Of a stretch of 64,000 bases of DNA, positions 43,219 to 51,652 are shown piece after piece. The notes beneath the pieces were generated by a model, which did not search any database, had not been told where the DNA came from, and saw only the letters and a program-made list of their open reading frames with translations. The stretch is taken from assembly GCF_017875765.1 (NCBI RefSeq), contig NZ_JAGGNA010000001.1:2879001-2943000 (forward strand), given 5' to 3'. Numbering within the stretch: the stretch's first letter is position 1; every line of letters starts with the position of its first letter. The DNA is from Flavobacterium sp. CG_23.5. GTDB lineage: Bacteria > Bacteroidota > Bacteroidia > Flavobacteriales > Flavobacteriaceae. Position numbers and translations under genes: made by a program.

Positions 43219-43516
43219 GGATTTTGCAAAAATCTATAAAACGATTGCGAAGTTGTTACATAGAAAATCCTGTAAAGATGGATAAATCTAATTTCATGAA
43301 AATTTTCACCAAAAAGTCTATAAATGTATTACCATAATTTTTTTTTACTTGAACCGTAAAGCTTTAAAAAGAAGAATTGGGGCTTTTTTATAATTTTTTG
43401 TAAAAAGTGTTTCTAAATCTCAATCTTTTTTTAAATCTGAAAATAAATTATAACTCATTGATTTTTTGATTACAAAAAACGAAGAGTTTAAAAGAATTAC
43501 TACTTTTGAAAAATGA
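43219..43516 (+). pseudogene. Decayed fourth member of the array (C-terminal remnant)
   Basis: Not an open frame, but its pieces match member 3 in order: DFAKIYKTIAKLLHRKS (member 3: NFVRLYKDVIKILRKNN), then a damaged LKRIG-like part (TTAAAAAGAAGAATTGGGGC), and finally LIDFLITKNEEFKRITTFEK (member 3: LMDFLVTKNKEYKKITAFEN). Several stops and a deletion break it. Its final TGA overlaps the ATG of the next gene exactly as in the live array. Confidence 0.8.
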
Positions 43517-44016
43517 AAAAAACAATCTTGTTTGCCTTTTTAGGAATTTTATTTCTAACAACATCAGCTTTTAATTTCCATAAATTCTATATGGGAATAT
43601 ATCAGGTAAATTATGCGCCCGAAAAGAAAATGTTGCAAATTACCTCCCGCATTTTTTTGGATGATTTAAACAAAGCACTTGAAAAAAAGAACAAGAAGAA
43701 GCTCTATTTAGGAACTGAAAAAGAAACAGCTGAAGAGGTCGTCTTGTTGAAAAAATATCTTGCAGAAAATTTTTCCATTAAAGTAAACGGGCAATCCAAA
43801 CCTATGACTTTTTTGAGTAAAGAGTTGGACGGCGATGTGCTTGTATGTTATTCCAATATCACTGGAATTTCCAAAATTAATTCTCTAGGTATTTCTAATT
43901 CCCTTTTGATGGATTGGAACTCAGAACAACAAAATATTACACATGTCACGGTGTTTGGTACAAAAAAGAGCATACTCTTTACTGATTCTTCCAGATCTGG
44001 AATGTTAAAGTATTAA
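43513..44016 (+). CDS. DUF6702-like exported protein
   Basis: A 167-residue protein with signal peptide MKKTILFAFLGILFLTTSAF and a beta-rich mature part: FHKFYMGIYQVNYAPEKKML, ITSRIFLDDLNKALEKK, then FSIKVNGQ and LLMDWNSEQQNITHV. The pattern, and its place just before an M1 peptidase gene, match the DUF6702 family of Flavobacteria, which has no known function. It overlaps the last codon of the decayed array member and lies 65 bp before the M1 peptidase gene, so it is likely co-transcribed with the latter. Confidence 0.83.
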   Translation: MKKTILFAFLGILFLTTSAFNFHKFYMGIYQVNYAPEKKMLQITSRIFLDDLNKALEKKNKKKLYLGTEKETAEEVVLLKKYLAENFSIKVNGQSKPMTFLSKELDGDVLVCYSNITGISKINSLGISNSLLMDWNSEQQNITHVTVFGTKKSILFTDSSRSGMLKY

Positions 44017-44081
44017 TATAGCGAGAATGTTTTGTTAAAAAGCATTATTTTCACAAACTGAAATAACCACCATTTACATTT

Positions 44082-46325
44082 ATGAAAAAATTATCTTTAT
44101 TGTTTTTTCTTCCGGCAATTATATTTGCACAAGAAAAAACTCCTGCAGTAACACCAAAACAAACAGGAAAATACGACACCAATAAATTTAGCCAGATGTA
44201 CGATTTATTAGCAACGCCTAATATGTTTCGCACGGCATCTGGAGCTCCAGGACCCGCTTATTATCAGCAACAAGCAGACTATAAAATAGATGTGGAATTG
44301 GACGATAAAAACGCAAAATTGAGTGGTTCTGAAACTGTGACGTACTATAACAATTCTCCCGATAGTTTAGAGTACTTATGGGTGCAATTAGATCAAAATC
44401 AGGCAGCTAAAAATTCTCAGTCGCCATTAGCAGAAAGTCAAAAAATAGAACAAGTATTGCCTGCGGAAAAATTCGCAAATCAGTATTTGAAACAAGGAAT
44501 GGATCGTGGATTTAACATTGAATATGTAAAAGATGCCAAAGGCAATCCTTTATCCTATACCATCAACCAAACCATGATGCGTATCAATCTGGTTACTCCT
44601 ATGAAACCAGGTGAAAAGTTTGTTTTTTCTACAAAATGGTGGTACAACATTAATAATTACATACAGGATGGAGGTCGCTCTGGTTATGAGCCTTTTGAAA
44701 AGGAAGGAAACAAATTGTACGTAATCGCGCAGTTTTATCCAAGAATGGCGGTTTATAATGATGTTGAAGGTTGGCAAAATATGCAATTTTGGGGAGGTGG
44801 AGAATTTGCTTTGCCTTTTGGAAATTTTGATGTGAACATCACCGTTCCGGCGGATCATATTATGGATGCGACAGGAGAACTAATGAATAGAAGCGAAGTG
44901 TTTACACCTGAGCAAGTAAAAAGATACCAGTTAGCGCAAAAATCATTTGATAAACCGGTTGTAATTGTAACTCAAGCGGAGGCTGAAGCCAATGAGAAAG
45001 GTTTTTCTAATAAGAAAAAAACATGGAAATTTAGCGCTAAAAACGTGAGAGATTTTGGTATTGCTACCTCAAGAAAGTTTATCTATGATGCAATGGCAGT
45101 GCAGTTGTCTAATAAAGTGGTGATGGCAGAATCAGTGTATCCTAAAGAGGCTAATCCGCTTTGGGGAGAAACGTCTACCAGAACCGTTGCTCATACTTTG
45201 AAAAGTTATTCGTCTCACACATTTGATTATCCTTATCCAAAAGCCGTATCAGTATCGGCAGAAGATCAAGGAATGGAATATCCTATGATTTGTTGGAATT
45301 TTGGTCGTCCAGATGAAAATGGAGTGACTAGTGAACAAACGAAAAACGGAATGATTGGAGTGGTTGTTCATGAAGTAGGGCATAACTTTTTTCCTATGAT
45401 TGTCAATTCTGATGAACGTCAATGGACTTGGATGGATGAAGGATTGAACTCATTTATGGAATTTATGGCGGAGCAGGAATTAGGTACAAATTTCCCATCA
45501 AGACGTGGTCCTCCAAAAAACATTGTACCATACATGAGCGGTGATCAAAAAATGTTGGAGCCTATTATGTCAAACTCTGAAAGTATTATTCAGTTTGGGA
45601 ACAATGCTTATGGAAAGCCAGCTACTGGACTAAATATTCTTAGAGAAACAATTATGGGTAGAGAATTGTTTGATCATGCATTTAAAGTGTATGCCAACCG
45701 ATGGAAATTCAAACACCCTACTCCTGAAGATTTTTTTAGAACCATGGAAGATGCTTCGGCTGTAGATTTAGACTGGTTCTTTAGAGGTTGGTTTTACTCT
45801 ACTGATTTTGTTGACATTGGAATAAATGAAGTAAAACAATATTATGTTACTGAAACGCCAACTGCGGAATTGAAAGAGGTTAAGGTAAGAAAAGGACGTT
45901 TTGGTTTAGATAAAGGACCATTTGTATATCTAGTTTCAGACACAAGTAAAGAATTAAATTCCTCTTCAAAGAAACCAATGAAAGTTGAAGAAGTAAAATT
46001 ATTATCAGAATATGTGGATCAAAAATTGACAGCCGAAGAAAAAGCAAACCTAAAAACACCGAAATATTTCTACGAAGTAGAATTTAATAAACCGGGAGGA
46101 ATGCTAATGCCTATTATCGTTGAAATTACATATGACGATGATACAAAGGAGACTTTCAAATATCCAGCACAAATTTGGAGAAAAAGCAACGATACGGCTA
46201 AGAAAGTCTATGCAACTCAAAAAGCAATCAAGAAGATTCAGGTTGACCCAAAATTGGAAACAGCTGATATTGATGTGACCAATAATACTTGGCCAAAAAC
46301 AGAAGTAAAATCTAAATTTGATTAA
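44082..46325 (+). CDS. M1 family zinc metallopeptidase
   Basis: A 747-residue exported aminopeptidase-type enzyme with signal peptide MKKLSLLFFLPAIIFAQ. The zinc motif is H430-E431-x-x-H434 (VVHEVGHNFFP), and the third ligand E453 is in WMDEGLNSFMEF, 18 residues later, as the M1 family requires. The substrate-binding exopeptidase motif is not a plain GAMEN; DQGMEYPMICWNF stands in its place near residue 395. It probably degrades peptides in the periplasm or at the surface. Strong terminator downstream. Confidence 0.95.
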   Translation: MKKLSLLFFLPAIIFAQEKTPAVTPKQTGKYDTNKFSQMYDLLATPNMFRTASGAPGPAYYQQQADYKIDVELDDKNAKLSGSETVTYYNNSPDSLEYLWVQLDQNQAAKNSQSPLAESQKIEQVLPAEKFANQYLKQGMDRGFNIEYVKDAKGNPLSYTINQTMMRINLVTPMKPGEKFVFSTKWWYNINNYIQDGGRSGYEPFEKEGNKLYVIAQFYPRMAVYNDVEGWQNMQFWGGGEFALPFGNFDVNITVPADHIMDATGELMNRSEVFTPEQVKRYQLAQKSFDKPVVIVTQAEAEANEKGFSNKKKTWKFSAKNVRDFGIATSRKFIYDAMAVQLSNKVVMAESVYPKEANPLWGETSTRTVAHTLKSYSSHTFDYPYPKAVSVSAEDQGMEYPMICWNFGRPDENGVTSEQTKNGMIGVVVHEVGHNFFPMIVNSDERQWTWMDEGLNSFMEFMAEQELGTNFPSRRGPPKNIVPYMSGDQKMLEPIMSNSESIIQFGNNAYGKPATGLNILRETIMGRELFDHAFKVYANRWKFKHPTPEDFFRTMEDASAVDLDWFFRGWFYSTDFVDIGINEVKQYYVTETPTAELKEVKVRKGRFGLDKGPFVYLVSDTSKELNSSSKKPMKVEEVKLLSEYVDQKLTAEEKANLKTPKYFYEVEFNKPGGMLMPIIVEITYDDDTKETFKYPAQIWRKSNDTAKKVYATQKAIKKIQVDPKLETADIDVTNNTWPKTEVKSKFD

Positions 46326-46344
46326 GAAATATTAAAAATAAAAA

Positions 46345-46370
46345 AAGACTCCATTGGGAGTCTTTTTTTT
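46345..46370 (+). terminator. Terminator of the M1 peptidase gene
   Basis: Stem AAGACTCC/GGGAGTCTT around a three- or four-base loop, followed by eight T residues. Confidence 0.85.
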
Positions 46371-46406
46371 ATGAAAAAATTAAAACACAAAGATTTAAAA
46401 AAAATA

Positions 46407-46414
46407 TATCTTTG
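46407..46414 (+). promoter_or_regulatory. Putative -7 element (TATCTTTG) of tatA
   Basis: Matches TAnnTTTG, 21 bp before the tatA ATG. No TTTG -33 box. Confidence 0.5.
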
Positions 46415-46435
46415 TAACATTAAAAAACAAGAAAT

Positions 46436-46762
46436 ATGTTTGGCATCGGGGGAGGAGAATTAATTTTTATCATGTTCATTGTACTCATGCTTTTTGGTTC
46501 TGATAAAGTGCCTGAAATAGCACGTACTATGGGCAAAGCAATGGCTCAGTTGAAAAATGCAACGAATGACATAAAAAGCGAAATTCAAAAAGGAGCTGAG
46601 GCTAACGGATTTGATGCTAAATCATTGACGGATATTACAGGAAATATCAATTCAGAAATCAACAAAGCTAAGGAGAATATGCTAGGAGAAACAGCATCCC
46701 AAATTGAAAAAACAAAAGAGGCAATTGGCGATATTACAGGTCCAATAAAACGCCAAATGTAA
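46436..46762 (+). CDS. tatA: Sec-independent protein translocase TatA/TatE family subunit
   Basis: A 108-residue protein with a single N-terminal membrane helix (residues 7-21, GELIFIMFIVLMLFG) and the F-G hinge FGSDKVPEIARTMGKAMAQL, then an amphipathic helix and a charged tail rich in Ala, Asp and Lys. It forms the pore-type component that passes folded twin-arginine proteins across the inner membrane. It has no TatB-type extended proline region, so TatA is the better call. The stop overlaps the start of the PAP2 gene (TAATG), so the two are co-translated. tatC is not in the window. Confidence 0.92.
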   Translation: MFGIGGGELIFIMFIVLMLFGSDKVPEIARTMGKAMAQLKNATNDIKSEIQKGAEANGFDAKSLTDITGNINSEINKAKENMLGETASQIEKTKEAIGDITGPIKRQM

Positions 46763-47331
46763 TGTTGGAAAAACTACTCTCTCTTGACACGGAATTATTT
46801 ATCTATTTGAATGGTTTAGGTTCTTTAACATTTGACCCGCTTTGGTTAATGATTACCAAACAACTCAATTGGTTGCCATTTTTTTTACTTTTGGCTTATT
46901 TAATTTTTAAAAAGTTAGGAACAAAACAAAGCTTGATTTTACTTTTGTTTGTGGCTGTTTTAATAACTTTTACAGACCAAACGACCAATTTATTCAAAAA
47001 CGGATTTCACCGATTGCGGCCTTGTAATAATCCAGATATAAACACTTTTATTCGAGTAGTAAAAAAGAGCTATTCCTTTAGTTTTTTCTCCGGTCACGCC
47101 GCTAATACAATGGCTGTAGCTACTTTTTTATATTTTAATTTTAGGACTAAAATTAAATACTTCGGTTTTCTTTTCTTATGGCCGTTAATATTTGCTTACA
47201 GTAGGATATACTTAGGATTACATTACCCAATAGATATTCTTACGGGGTACTTTTTCGGATTTATTTTCGGATTTATGATGTTCAATATCTATGGACTTGT
47301 ACAGCAAAAATATTTTCCACAGTCAAAATAA
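46762..47331 (+). CDS. PAP2 family membrane phosphatase
   Basis: A 189-residue inner-membrane protein with five or six helices. Phosphatase motifs are all visible: KNGFHRLRPCNNP (motif 1, about residue 73-85), SFFSGHAANTMAV (motif 2, about 110-122, with the catalytic His) and SRIYLGLHYPIDILTGY (motif 3, about 153-169). It could recycle undecaprenyl pyrophosphate or dephosphorylate another lipid phosphate. It overlaps the tatA stop by one base; the link to Tat is positional only. Confidence 0.92.
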   Translation: MLEKLLSLDTELFIYLNGLGSLTFDPLWLMITKQLNWLPFFLLLAYLIFKKLGTKQSLILLLFVAVLITFTDQTTNLFKNGFHRLRPCNNPDINTFIRVVKKSYSFSFFSGHAANTMAVATFLYFNFRTKIKYFGFLFLWPLIFAYSRIYLGLHYPIDILTGYFFGFIFGFMMFNIYGLVQQKYFPQSK

Positions 47332-47342
47332 TTAGCAATTTT

Positions 47343-47438
47343 AGGAGCTATTTCCCGCTGTTCGCTATATCTTTTTATTGTCATTCTTCCTTCGTCAGAA
47401 TAACAATAAAAAGGATGCCGCTTCCATCAGGGCTAGGG
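47343..47438 (+). repeat. Dispersed intergenic repeat, copy 2 (best preserved)
   Basis: Begins AGGAGCTATTTCCCGCTGTT and ends with the words GATGCCGCTTCCATCAGG and GCTAGGG. The centre is a stem-loop: CTTTTTATTGTCATTC pairs with GAATAACAATAAAAAG with one mismatch. It is related to 3631-3685 and, weakly, to 13000-13147 in reverse orientation. It lies between the convergent PAP2 and O-methyltransferase genes. Confidence 0.7.
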
Positions 47439-47487
47439 CATCAGTTTCCAAAATGTCTTTTTAATTTTACATTGTCTGATCTTAAAT

Positions 47488-48129
47488 TTAAAGCACCCTG
47501 CTCACCGTCAATCCATCACGAATAGGTAGCAAAACGGTTTCTACTCTACGATCGTTTTTTAATAAGTCATTGTATTCCATTATTATTTTGGTGCTCAGGT
47601 CATTGGGTTGTAAAGGCTCCAGAACCTTTCCACTCCACAAAACATTATCGGATAAAATAATCCCGCCCTTATTCATTTTTGGAAGAATCAGTTCAAAATA
47701 ATTGAGGTAATTTTCTTTATCGGCATCAATAAAAACCAAATCAAATTTTAAGTCAAGTGTTGTAATAATATCAATCGCTTCTCCAAGATGTTGTACAATT
47801 TGCTTTCCCCAAGGCGATTTGTCAAAATGTTTTCTCTGAAAATCCACCAATTCTTCCTTGATGTCAATCGTATGAAGTTGACCGTTTTCCTGCATTCCCT
47901 CGCACAAACACAGTGCCGAATAACCCGTGTAAGTGCCAATTTCAAGAATATTTACTGGCCGAATCAATTTAGCCAACATGCTTAAAACGCGACCTTGAAA
48001 ATGTCCGCTCAACATACGAGGCAGCAGAATTTTTTGATAGGTTTCTTTGTTTAACGCGGCTAATAATTCAGGCTCTTTTTGTGAATGTTGTTCGATATAA
48101 TCTTCTAATTCTTGAGAAATGAAATGCAT
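47488..48129 (-). CDS. O-methyltransferase (class I, catechol-O-methyltransferase-like)
   Basis: A 213-residue SAM-dependent methyltransferase. I start at MHFISQELEDYIEQHS rather than the ATG twelve codons upstream. The family signature is clear: ILEIGTYTGYSALCL (SAM loop, about residues 62-76), HTIDIKEELVDF, then DLVFIDADKENYLNYFEL (metal-binding Asp) and GGIILSDNVLWSGKVL (second metal ligands, about 160-175). The substrate is unknown; this caffeoyl-CoA-type family acts on catechol-like or polyketide compounds. It is divergent from rlmN with only 80 bp between the starts. Confidence 0.92.
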   Translation of the reverse strand: MHFISQELEDYIEQHSQKEPELLAALNKETYQKILLPRMLSGHFQGRVLSMLAKLIRPVNILEIGTYTGYSALCLCEGMQENGQLHTIDIKEELVDFQRKHFDKSPWGKQIVQHLGEAIDIITTLDLKFDLVFIDADKENYLNYFELILPKMNKGGIILSDNVLWSGKVLEPLQPNDLSTKIIMEYNDLLKNDRRVETVLLPIRDGLTVSRVL

Positions 48130-48197
48130 TTTTGTTGTTTTTTCAATTTGGAACAAAGTTATCAAATTATCAAATCAACAAATCAACAAAAAGTCAT

Positions 48198-48205
48198 TAA
48201 ATTTG
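48198..48205 (+). promoter_or_regulatory. Putative -7 element (TAAATTTG) of rlmN
   Basis: Matches TAnnTTTG only four bases before the rlmN ATG, so the transcript could be leaderless or nearly so. Confidence 0.5.
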
Positions 48206-48209
48206 CACC

Positions 48210-49253
48210 ATGCAAATCGAGAAAAAAGACATACGAGCCTTATCCAAAGACCAATTACGAGATTTTTTTGTTACCAATGGCGATAAAGCCTTTCGTGGAA
48301 ATCAAGTTTATGAATGGTTGTGGAGCAAAGGCGCACATAGTTTTGAAGACATGACGAATGTTTCTAAAGAAACAAGAAATATGCTTGAAACCAACTTTGT
48401 TATCAATCATATCAAAGTGGATACCATGCAGCGCAGTGAAGATGGAACGGTGAAAAATGCGGTTCGTTTGCACGATGGTCTAGTGGTAGAATCAGTTTTA
48501 ATCCCGACAAATACCAGAACAACTGCTTGTGTTTCCAGCCAAGTTGGTTGTAGTTTAGATTGTAACTTTTGCGCCACAGCGCGATTAAAAAGAATGCGAA
48601 ACCTGGAACCCGCAGAAATTTACGATCAGGTAATTGCGATAGACAAAGAAAGTCGGTTGTATTACAACCATCCGCTATCAAATATTGTTTTCATGGGAAT
48701 GGGCGAACCGCTGATGAATTACAACAATGTTTTGAAAGCGATTGAAATGATAACCTCGCCGGAAGGTTTAGGGATGTCACCAAAACGTATTATGGTTTCT
48801 ACTTCAGGAGTGCCAAAAATGATTAAAAAACTCGCTGATGACGACGTGAAATTTAAATTGGCTGTTTCGCTACATTCTGCGATCGATGAAATTCGTTCTC
48901 GAATCATGCCTTTCAGTGAGAATTTCCCTTTGGCGGATTTACGGGAATCTTTGGAATATTGGTACAGAAAAACTAAAAGTAAAATTTCCTACGAATATGT
49001 TGTTTGGAAAGATATTAATGACAATAAAGCTTCTATAGATGCTCTTGTGAAATTCTGTAAATATGTTCCTTGCAAAGTAAATTTGATAGAATACAATCCT
49101 ATTGATGATGGTGAATTTCAACAAGCCTCCGAAGAATCAATAAATGAATATATTAAAGCTCTTGAATCGAATGGGATTGTTGTAAAAGTGAGACGAAGTC
49201 GCGGAAAAGATATTGATGCCGCCTGTGGTCAACTGGCAAATAAAGAAGCATAA
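48210..49253 (+). CDS. rlmN: Dual-specificity rRNA/tRNA adenine C2 methyltransferase
   Basis: A radical SAM enzyme that methylates C2 of A2503 in 23S rRNA and A37 of some tRNAs. The 347-residue protein has the [4Fe-4S] cysteines C114, C118 and C121 in GCSLDCNFCATARL, GMGEPLMNYNNV for SAM binding, and the C-terminal methyl-accepting or resolving cysteine C339 in KDIDAACGQLA. RTTACVSSQVG just before the cluster motif is typical for RlmN as against Cfr. It is transcribed alone with a strong terminator. Confidence 0.96.
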   Translation: MQIEKKDIRALSKDQLRDFFVTNGDKAFRGNQVYEWLWSKGAHSFEDMTNVSKETRNMLETNFVINHIKVDTMQRSEDGTVKNAVRLHDGLVVESVLIPTNTRTTACVSSQVGCSLDCNFCATARLKRMRNLEPAEIYDQVIAIDKESRLYYNHPLSNIVFMGMGEPLMNYNNVLKAIEMITSPEGLGMSPKRIMVSTSGVPKMIKKLADDDVKFKLAVSLHSAIDEIRSRIMPFSENFPLADLRESLEYWYRKTKSKISYEYVVWKDINDNKASIDALVKFCKYVPCKVNLIEYNPIDDGEFQQASEESINEYIKALESNGIVVKVRRSRGKDIDAACGQLANKEA

Positions 49254-49286
49254 AAAAATGGAGTTCATAATTGAACTCCATTTTTA
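49254..49286. terminator. Bidirectional terminator between rlmN and the lipoprotein gene
   Basis: A 13-bp perfect stem AAAATGGAGTTCA/TGAACTCCATTTT around a four-base loop, with T-run on the right and A-run on the left. Confidence 0.85.
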
Positions 49287-49306
49287 GTTTTAATCTTTTC
49301 TATAAT

Positions 49307-50191
49307 TTAATTTCCTAAGACAATTGGTGTTGCTGTACCGCCATCAATAGATTGCATCGCTAAATTATCACATTCTCCATTTCCATAGTCAATTGTGGCG
49401 TAATGAGAATTTTTAGTTAATTTTAATTTACCGGATACTGGAAAAGGCATTGGATTTGCAGATAAACTACAAGCAGTTTTATTGATTAATGGAGTTGCCA
49501 TTTCGATTAAGGAAGTGAAAATTGATCCATTTGGGTGCGCCGTTGTAAAGGTACCATAAGTGGAATAGATGTCGTCAGTAGGACTCAAACGTGTGGCAAA
49601 ACCAGCAGTCATTTCTCTTGTTCTTTCTCCGTTACGAGTGTAAACTCCTGCAGTCGTGGTCCATGTCATACTTGTCATCGTAAAGGTGGTTTTAGGATGC
49701 AAGGCGGTTCCTGTTCCAATCATTTCTCTCTTCCAAGTTGAAGTTCCGTCCAGTTTGTTATCATTTATGTAGAAATTATTATAAGTAACGGTCATAATTT
49801 TAGGGAAAGTAGTTCCTATGGTTCGTGTTATAATGATCTGTCCTTTTAATGAATGCCCTCTAAATGAGCAAGTAGGAGTATTTGGGTTTCCAAAGGTAAT
49901 CGTTATTTTGCGAACGGTAGTTGTTGATCCTAATTCACTTATTGTGGCGCAGGCAGGTAATAACGAATAATAATTCCCGGTGCTTTTACCAGTTAACGAT
50001 CCTTCGCTTACTTCATATTGATCGTCAACAATAAGCAAAACATCATCGAAGGCAATATCCATTTTTTGTGTAACTGCAACATCATTTGTAGTCACCATTG
50101 CTTCTGATGTTGAAGAATTCGATTCGTTCGTGCAACTTGTAAATGCAAGAATACTAAGAGTCATTCCGAGTAATAAAAATTTTGATTTCAT
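49307..50191 (-). CDS. Lipoprotein of unknown function
   Basis: A 294-residue lipoprotein with signal peptide MKSKFLLLGMTLSILAFTSC (lipobox Cys at 20) and a Ser/Thr-rich linker. The mature part is all-beta, rich in Thr and Gly, with VRKITITFGNPNTPTCSF, HSLKGQIIITRTIGTTFP, and a final YATIDYGNGECDNLA near residue 268. Proteins with this pattern are common in Flavobacteria, without a known role. It has no obvious partner gene and is convergent with rlmN. Confidence 0.82.
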   Translation of the reverse strand: MKSKFLLLGMTLSILAFTSCTNESNSSTSEAMVTTNDVAVTQKMDIAFDDVLLIVDDQYEVSEGSLTGKSTGNYYSLLPACATISELGSTTTVRKITITFGNPNTPTCSFRGHSLKGQIIITRTIGTTFPKIMTVTYNNFYINDNKLDGTSTWKREMIGTGTALHPKTTFTMTSMTWTTTAGVYTRNGERTREMTAGFATRLSPTDDIYSTYGTFTTAHPNGSIFTSLIEMATPLINKTACSLSANPMPFPVSGKLKLTKNSHYATIDYGNGECDNLAMQSIDGGTATPIVLGN

Positions 50192-50402
50192 AATAACGTG
50201 GTTTTAGGTTTATTTAAATTTGATAGGTATTTGGGGAAAAGGTTTAATTCAAATGTTAAAATGGTTGTTAAAAGTACAAATAAAAGGTTAAATAAGTGTG
50301 TAATCAATAGTAGAAAGAAATAATTTCACTGAAATAAAGAAGAATAATTCCTAAATAAAATACTTCCTTAAATTTGATAACGTTTTTTTTGTTTCAAAAT
50401 AG

Positions 50403-50410
50403 TATCTTTG
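50403..50410 (+). promoter_or_regulatory. Putative -7 element (TATCTTTG) of the polyprenyl synthase gene
   Basis: Matches TAnnTTTG eight bases before the ATG at 50419. Transcription would begin at about 50416, too late for a start at 50374, so it supports the later start. Confidence 0.5.
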
Positions 50411-50418
50411 AAAGGCAA

Positions 50419-51396
50419 ATGAATGTCACTTCTAAAATAAAACAGCCCATTTTTGATGAGATGGAACTTTTTGAAAAAAAGTTCTATGAATCAATGACTT
50501 CACAAGTGGCTTTGCTTAACAGAATCACTTATTATATTGTCAATAGAAAAGGGAAACAAATGCGTCCTATGTTTGTTTTTCTAACTTCTAAAATGGTCTC
50601 CGGCGGGATTGTAAACGAGCGAACCTATCGAGGCGCTTGCGTTATAGAACTGATTCATACCGCAACATTGGTTCATGATGATGTTGTGGATGACAGCAAT
50701 CGCAGAAGGGGTTTTTTCTCCATCAATGCACTTTGGAAAAACAAAATTGCAGTACTTGTTGGCGATTATTTATTGTCAAAAGGCTTATTGCTTTCTATCG
50801 ATAATGGCGATTTTGATTTGCTTCGAATTATTTCGGTCGCTGTACGCGAAATGAGCGAAGGCGAATTACTTCAAATAGAAAAAGCCCGAAGACTAGATAT
50901 CACAGAAGATGTTTATTACGAAATCATTCGAAAGAAGACAGCGACACTTATTGCTGCCTGTTGTGCTCTTGGTGCAAAATCAGTTATTGAAGATGAAGTT
51001 CAGGTAGAGAACATGCGAAAATTTGGTGAGCTCATCGGAATGGCTTTTCAAATAAAAGATGATTTATTCGATTATACGGATGAAGCCATTGGAAAACCAA
51101 CAGGAATTGACATCAAAGAACAAAAAATGACTTTGCCACTTATCCACGTTTTGAATACTTGTACCCCAAAAGAAAAAAGCTGGTTAATCAATTCCATAAA
51201 AAACCACAATAAAGACAAAAAACGAGTTAAAGAAGTTATTGCATTCGTAAAGAATAATAATGGATTGCTTTATGCCGAAAATAAGATGGTCGAATTTCAG
51301 CAAGAGGCACTTTTACTTTTGGATAATTATCCTAATTCTGAGTTCAAAGATGCGCTGATTCTGATGGTTAATTATGTAATTGAAAGAAAAAAATAA
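50419..51396 (+). CDS. Polyprenyl synthetase (trans-isoprenyl diphosphate synthase)
   Basis: Condenses isopentenyl diphosphate onto an allylic primer to make a long isoprenoid, probably the side chain of menaquinone. The 325-residue protein has the first Asp-rich motif HDDVVDDSNRRRG near residue 83 (DDxxD), the conserved GKQMRPMFVFL near 45, and the second Asp-rich motif FQIKDDLFDYTDE near 211. Large residues before the first motif suggest no short-chain limit, in line with octaprenyl/solanesyl-type enzymes; the exact chain length is not certain. Confidence 0.93.
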   Translation: MNVTSKIKQPIFDEMELFEKKFYESMTSQVALLNRITYYIVNRKGKQMRPMFVFLTSKMVSGGIVNERTYRGACVIELIHTATLVHDDVVDDSNRRRGFFSINALWKNKIAVLVGDYLLSKGLLLSIDNGDFDLLRIISVAVREMSEGELLQIEKARRLDITEDVYYEIIRKKTATLIAACCALGAKSVIEDEVQVENMRKFGELIGMAFQIKDDLFDYTDEAIGKPTGIDIKEQKMTLPLIHVLNTCTPKEKSWLINSIKNHNKDKKRVKEVIAFVKNNNGLLYAENKMVEFQQEALLLLDNYPNSEFKDALILMVNYVIERKK

Positions 51397-51592
51397 TTTT
51401 TTTTATTTTTTTGTTCTTTCGCAAACCATTGAATTTACTAGCTTTTTTTATAGAATTTAATTTTTAAATAAAAAGAATTAAAATTAGATACAACCTTTTT
51501 GCCTCCGCACTCGTCTATGCTAATAGAAGACTGATTCAATGTAAATAACAATTTCAAAAATCAATACTAATAAAAATAAAAAATTTTCCATC

Positions 51593-51650
51593 ATCATTGA
51601 AATTGCCATTGAGCTTTGAAATTGAAATTGAATTTTACCATTGAAATTAT
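51593..51650 (+). repeat. ATTGAAATT-type degenerate repeats before the sigma factor gene
   Basis: The word ATTGAAATT recurs five times with small changes just upstream of the sigma factor ATG. The rest of the 256 bp between the polyprenyl synthase and sigma genes is AT-rich, with no gene. Confidence 0.5.
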
Positions 51651-51652
51651 TT

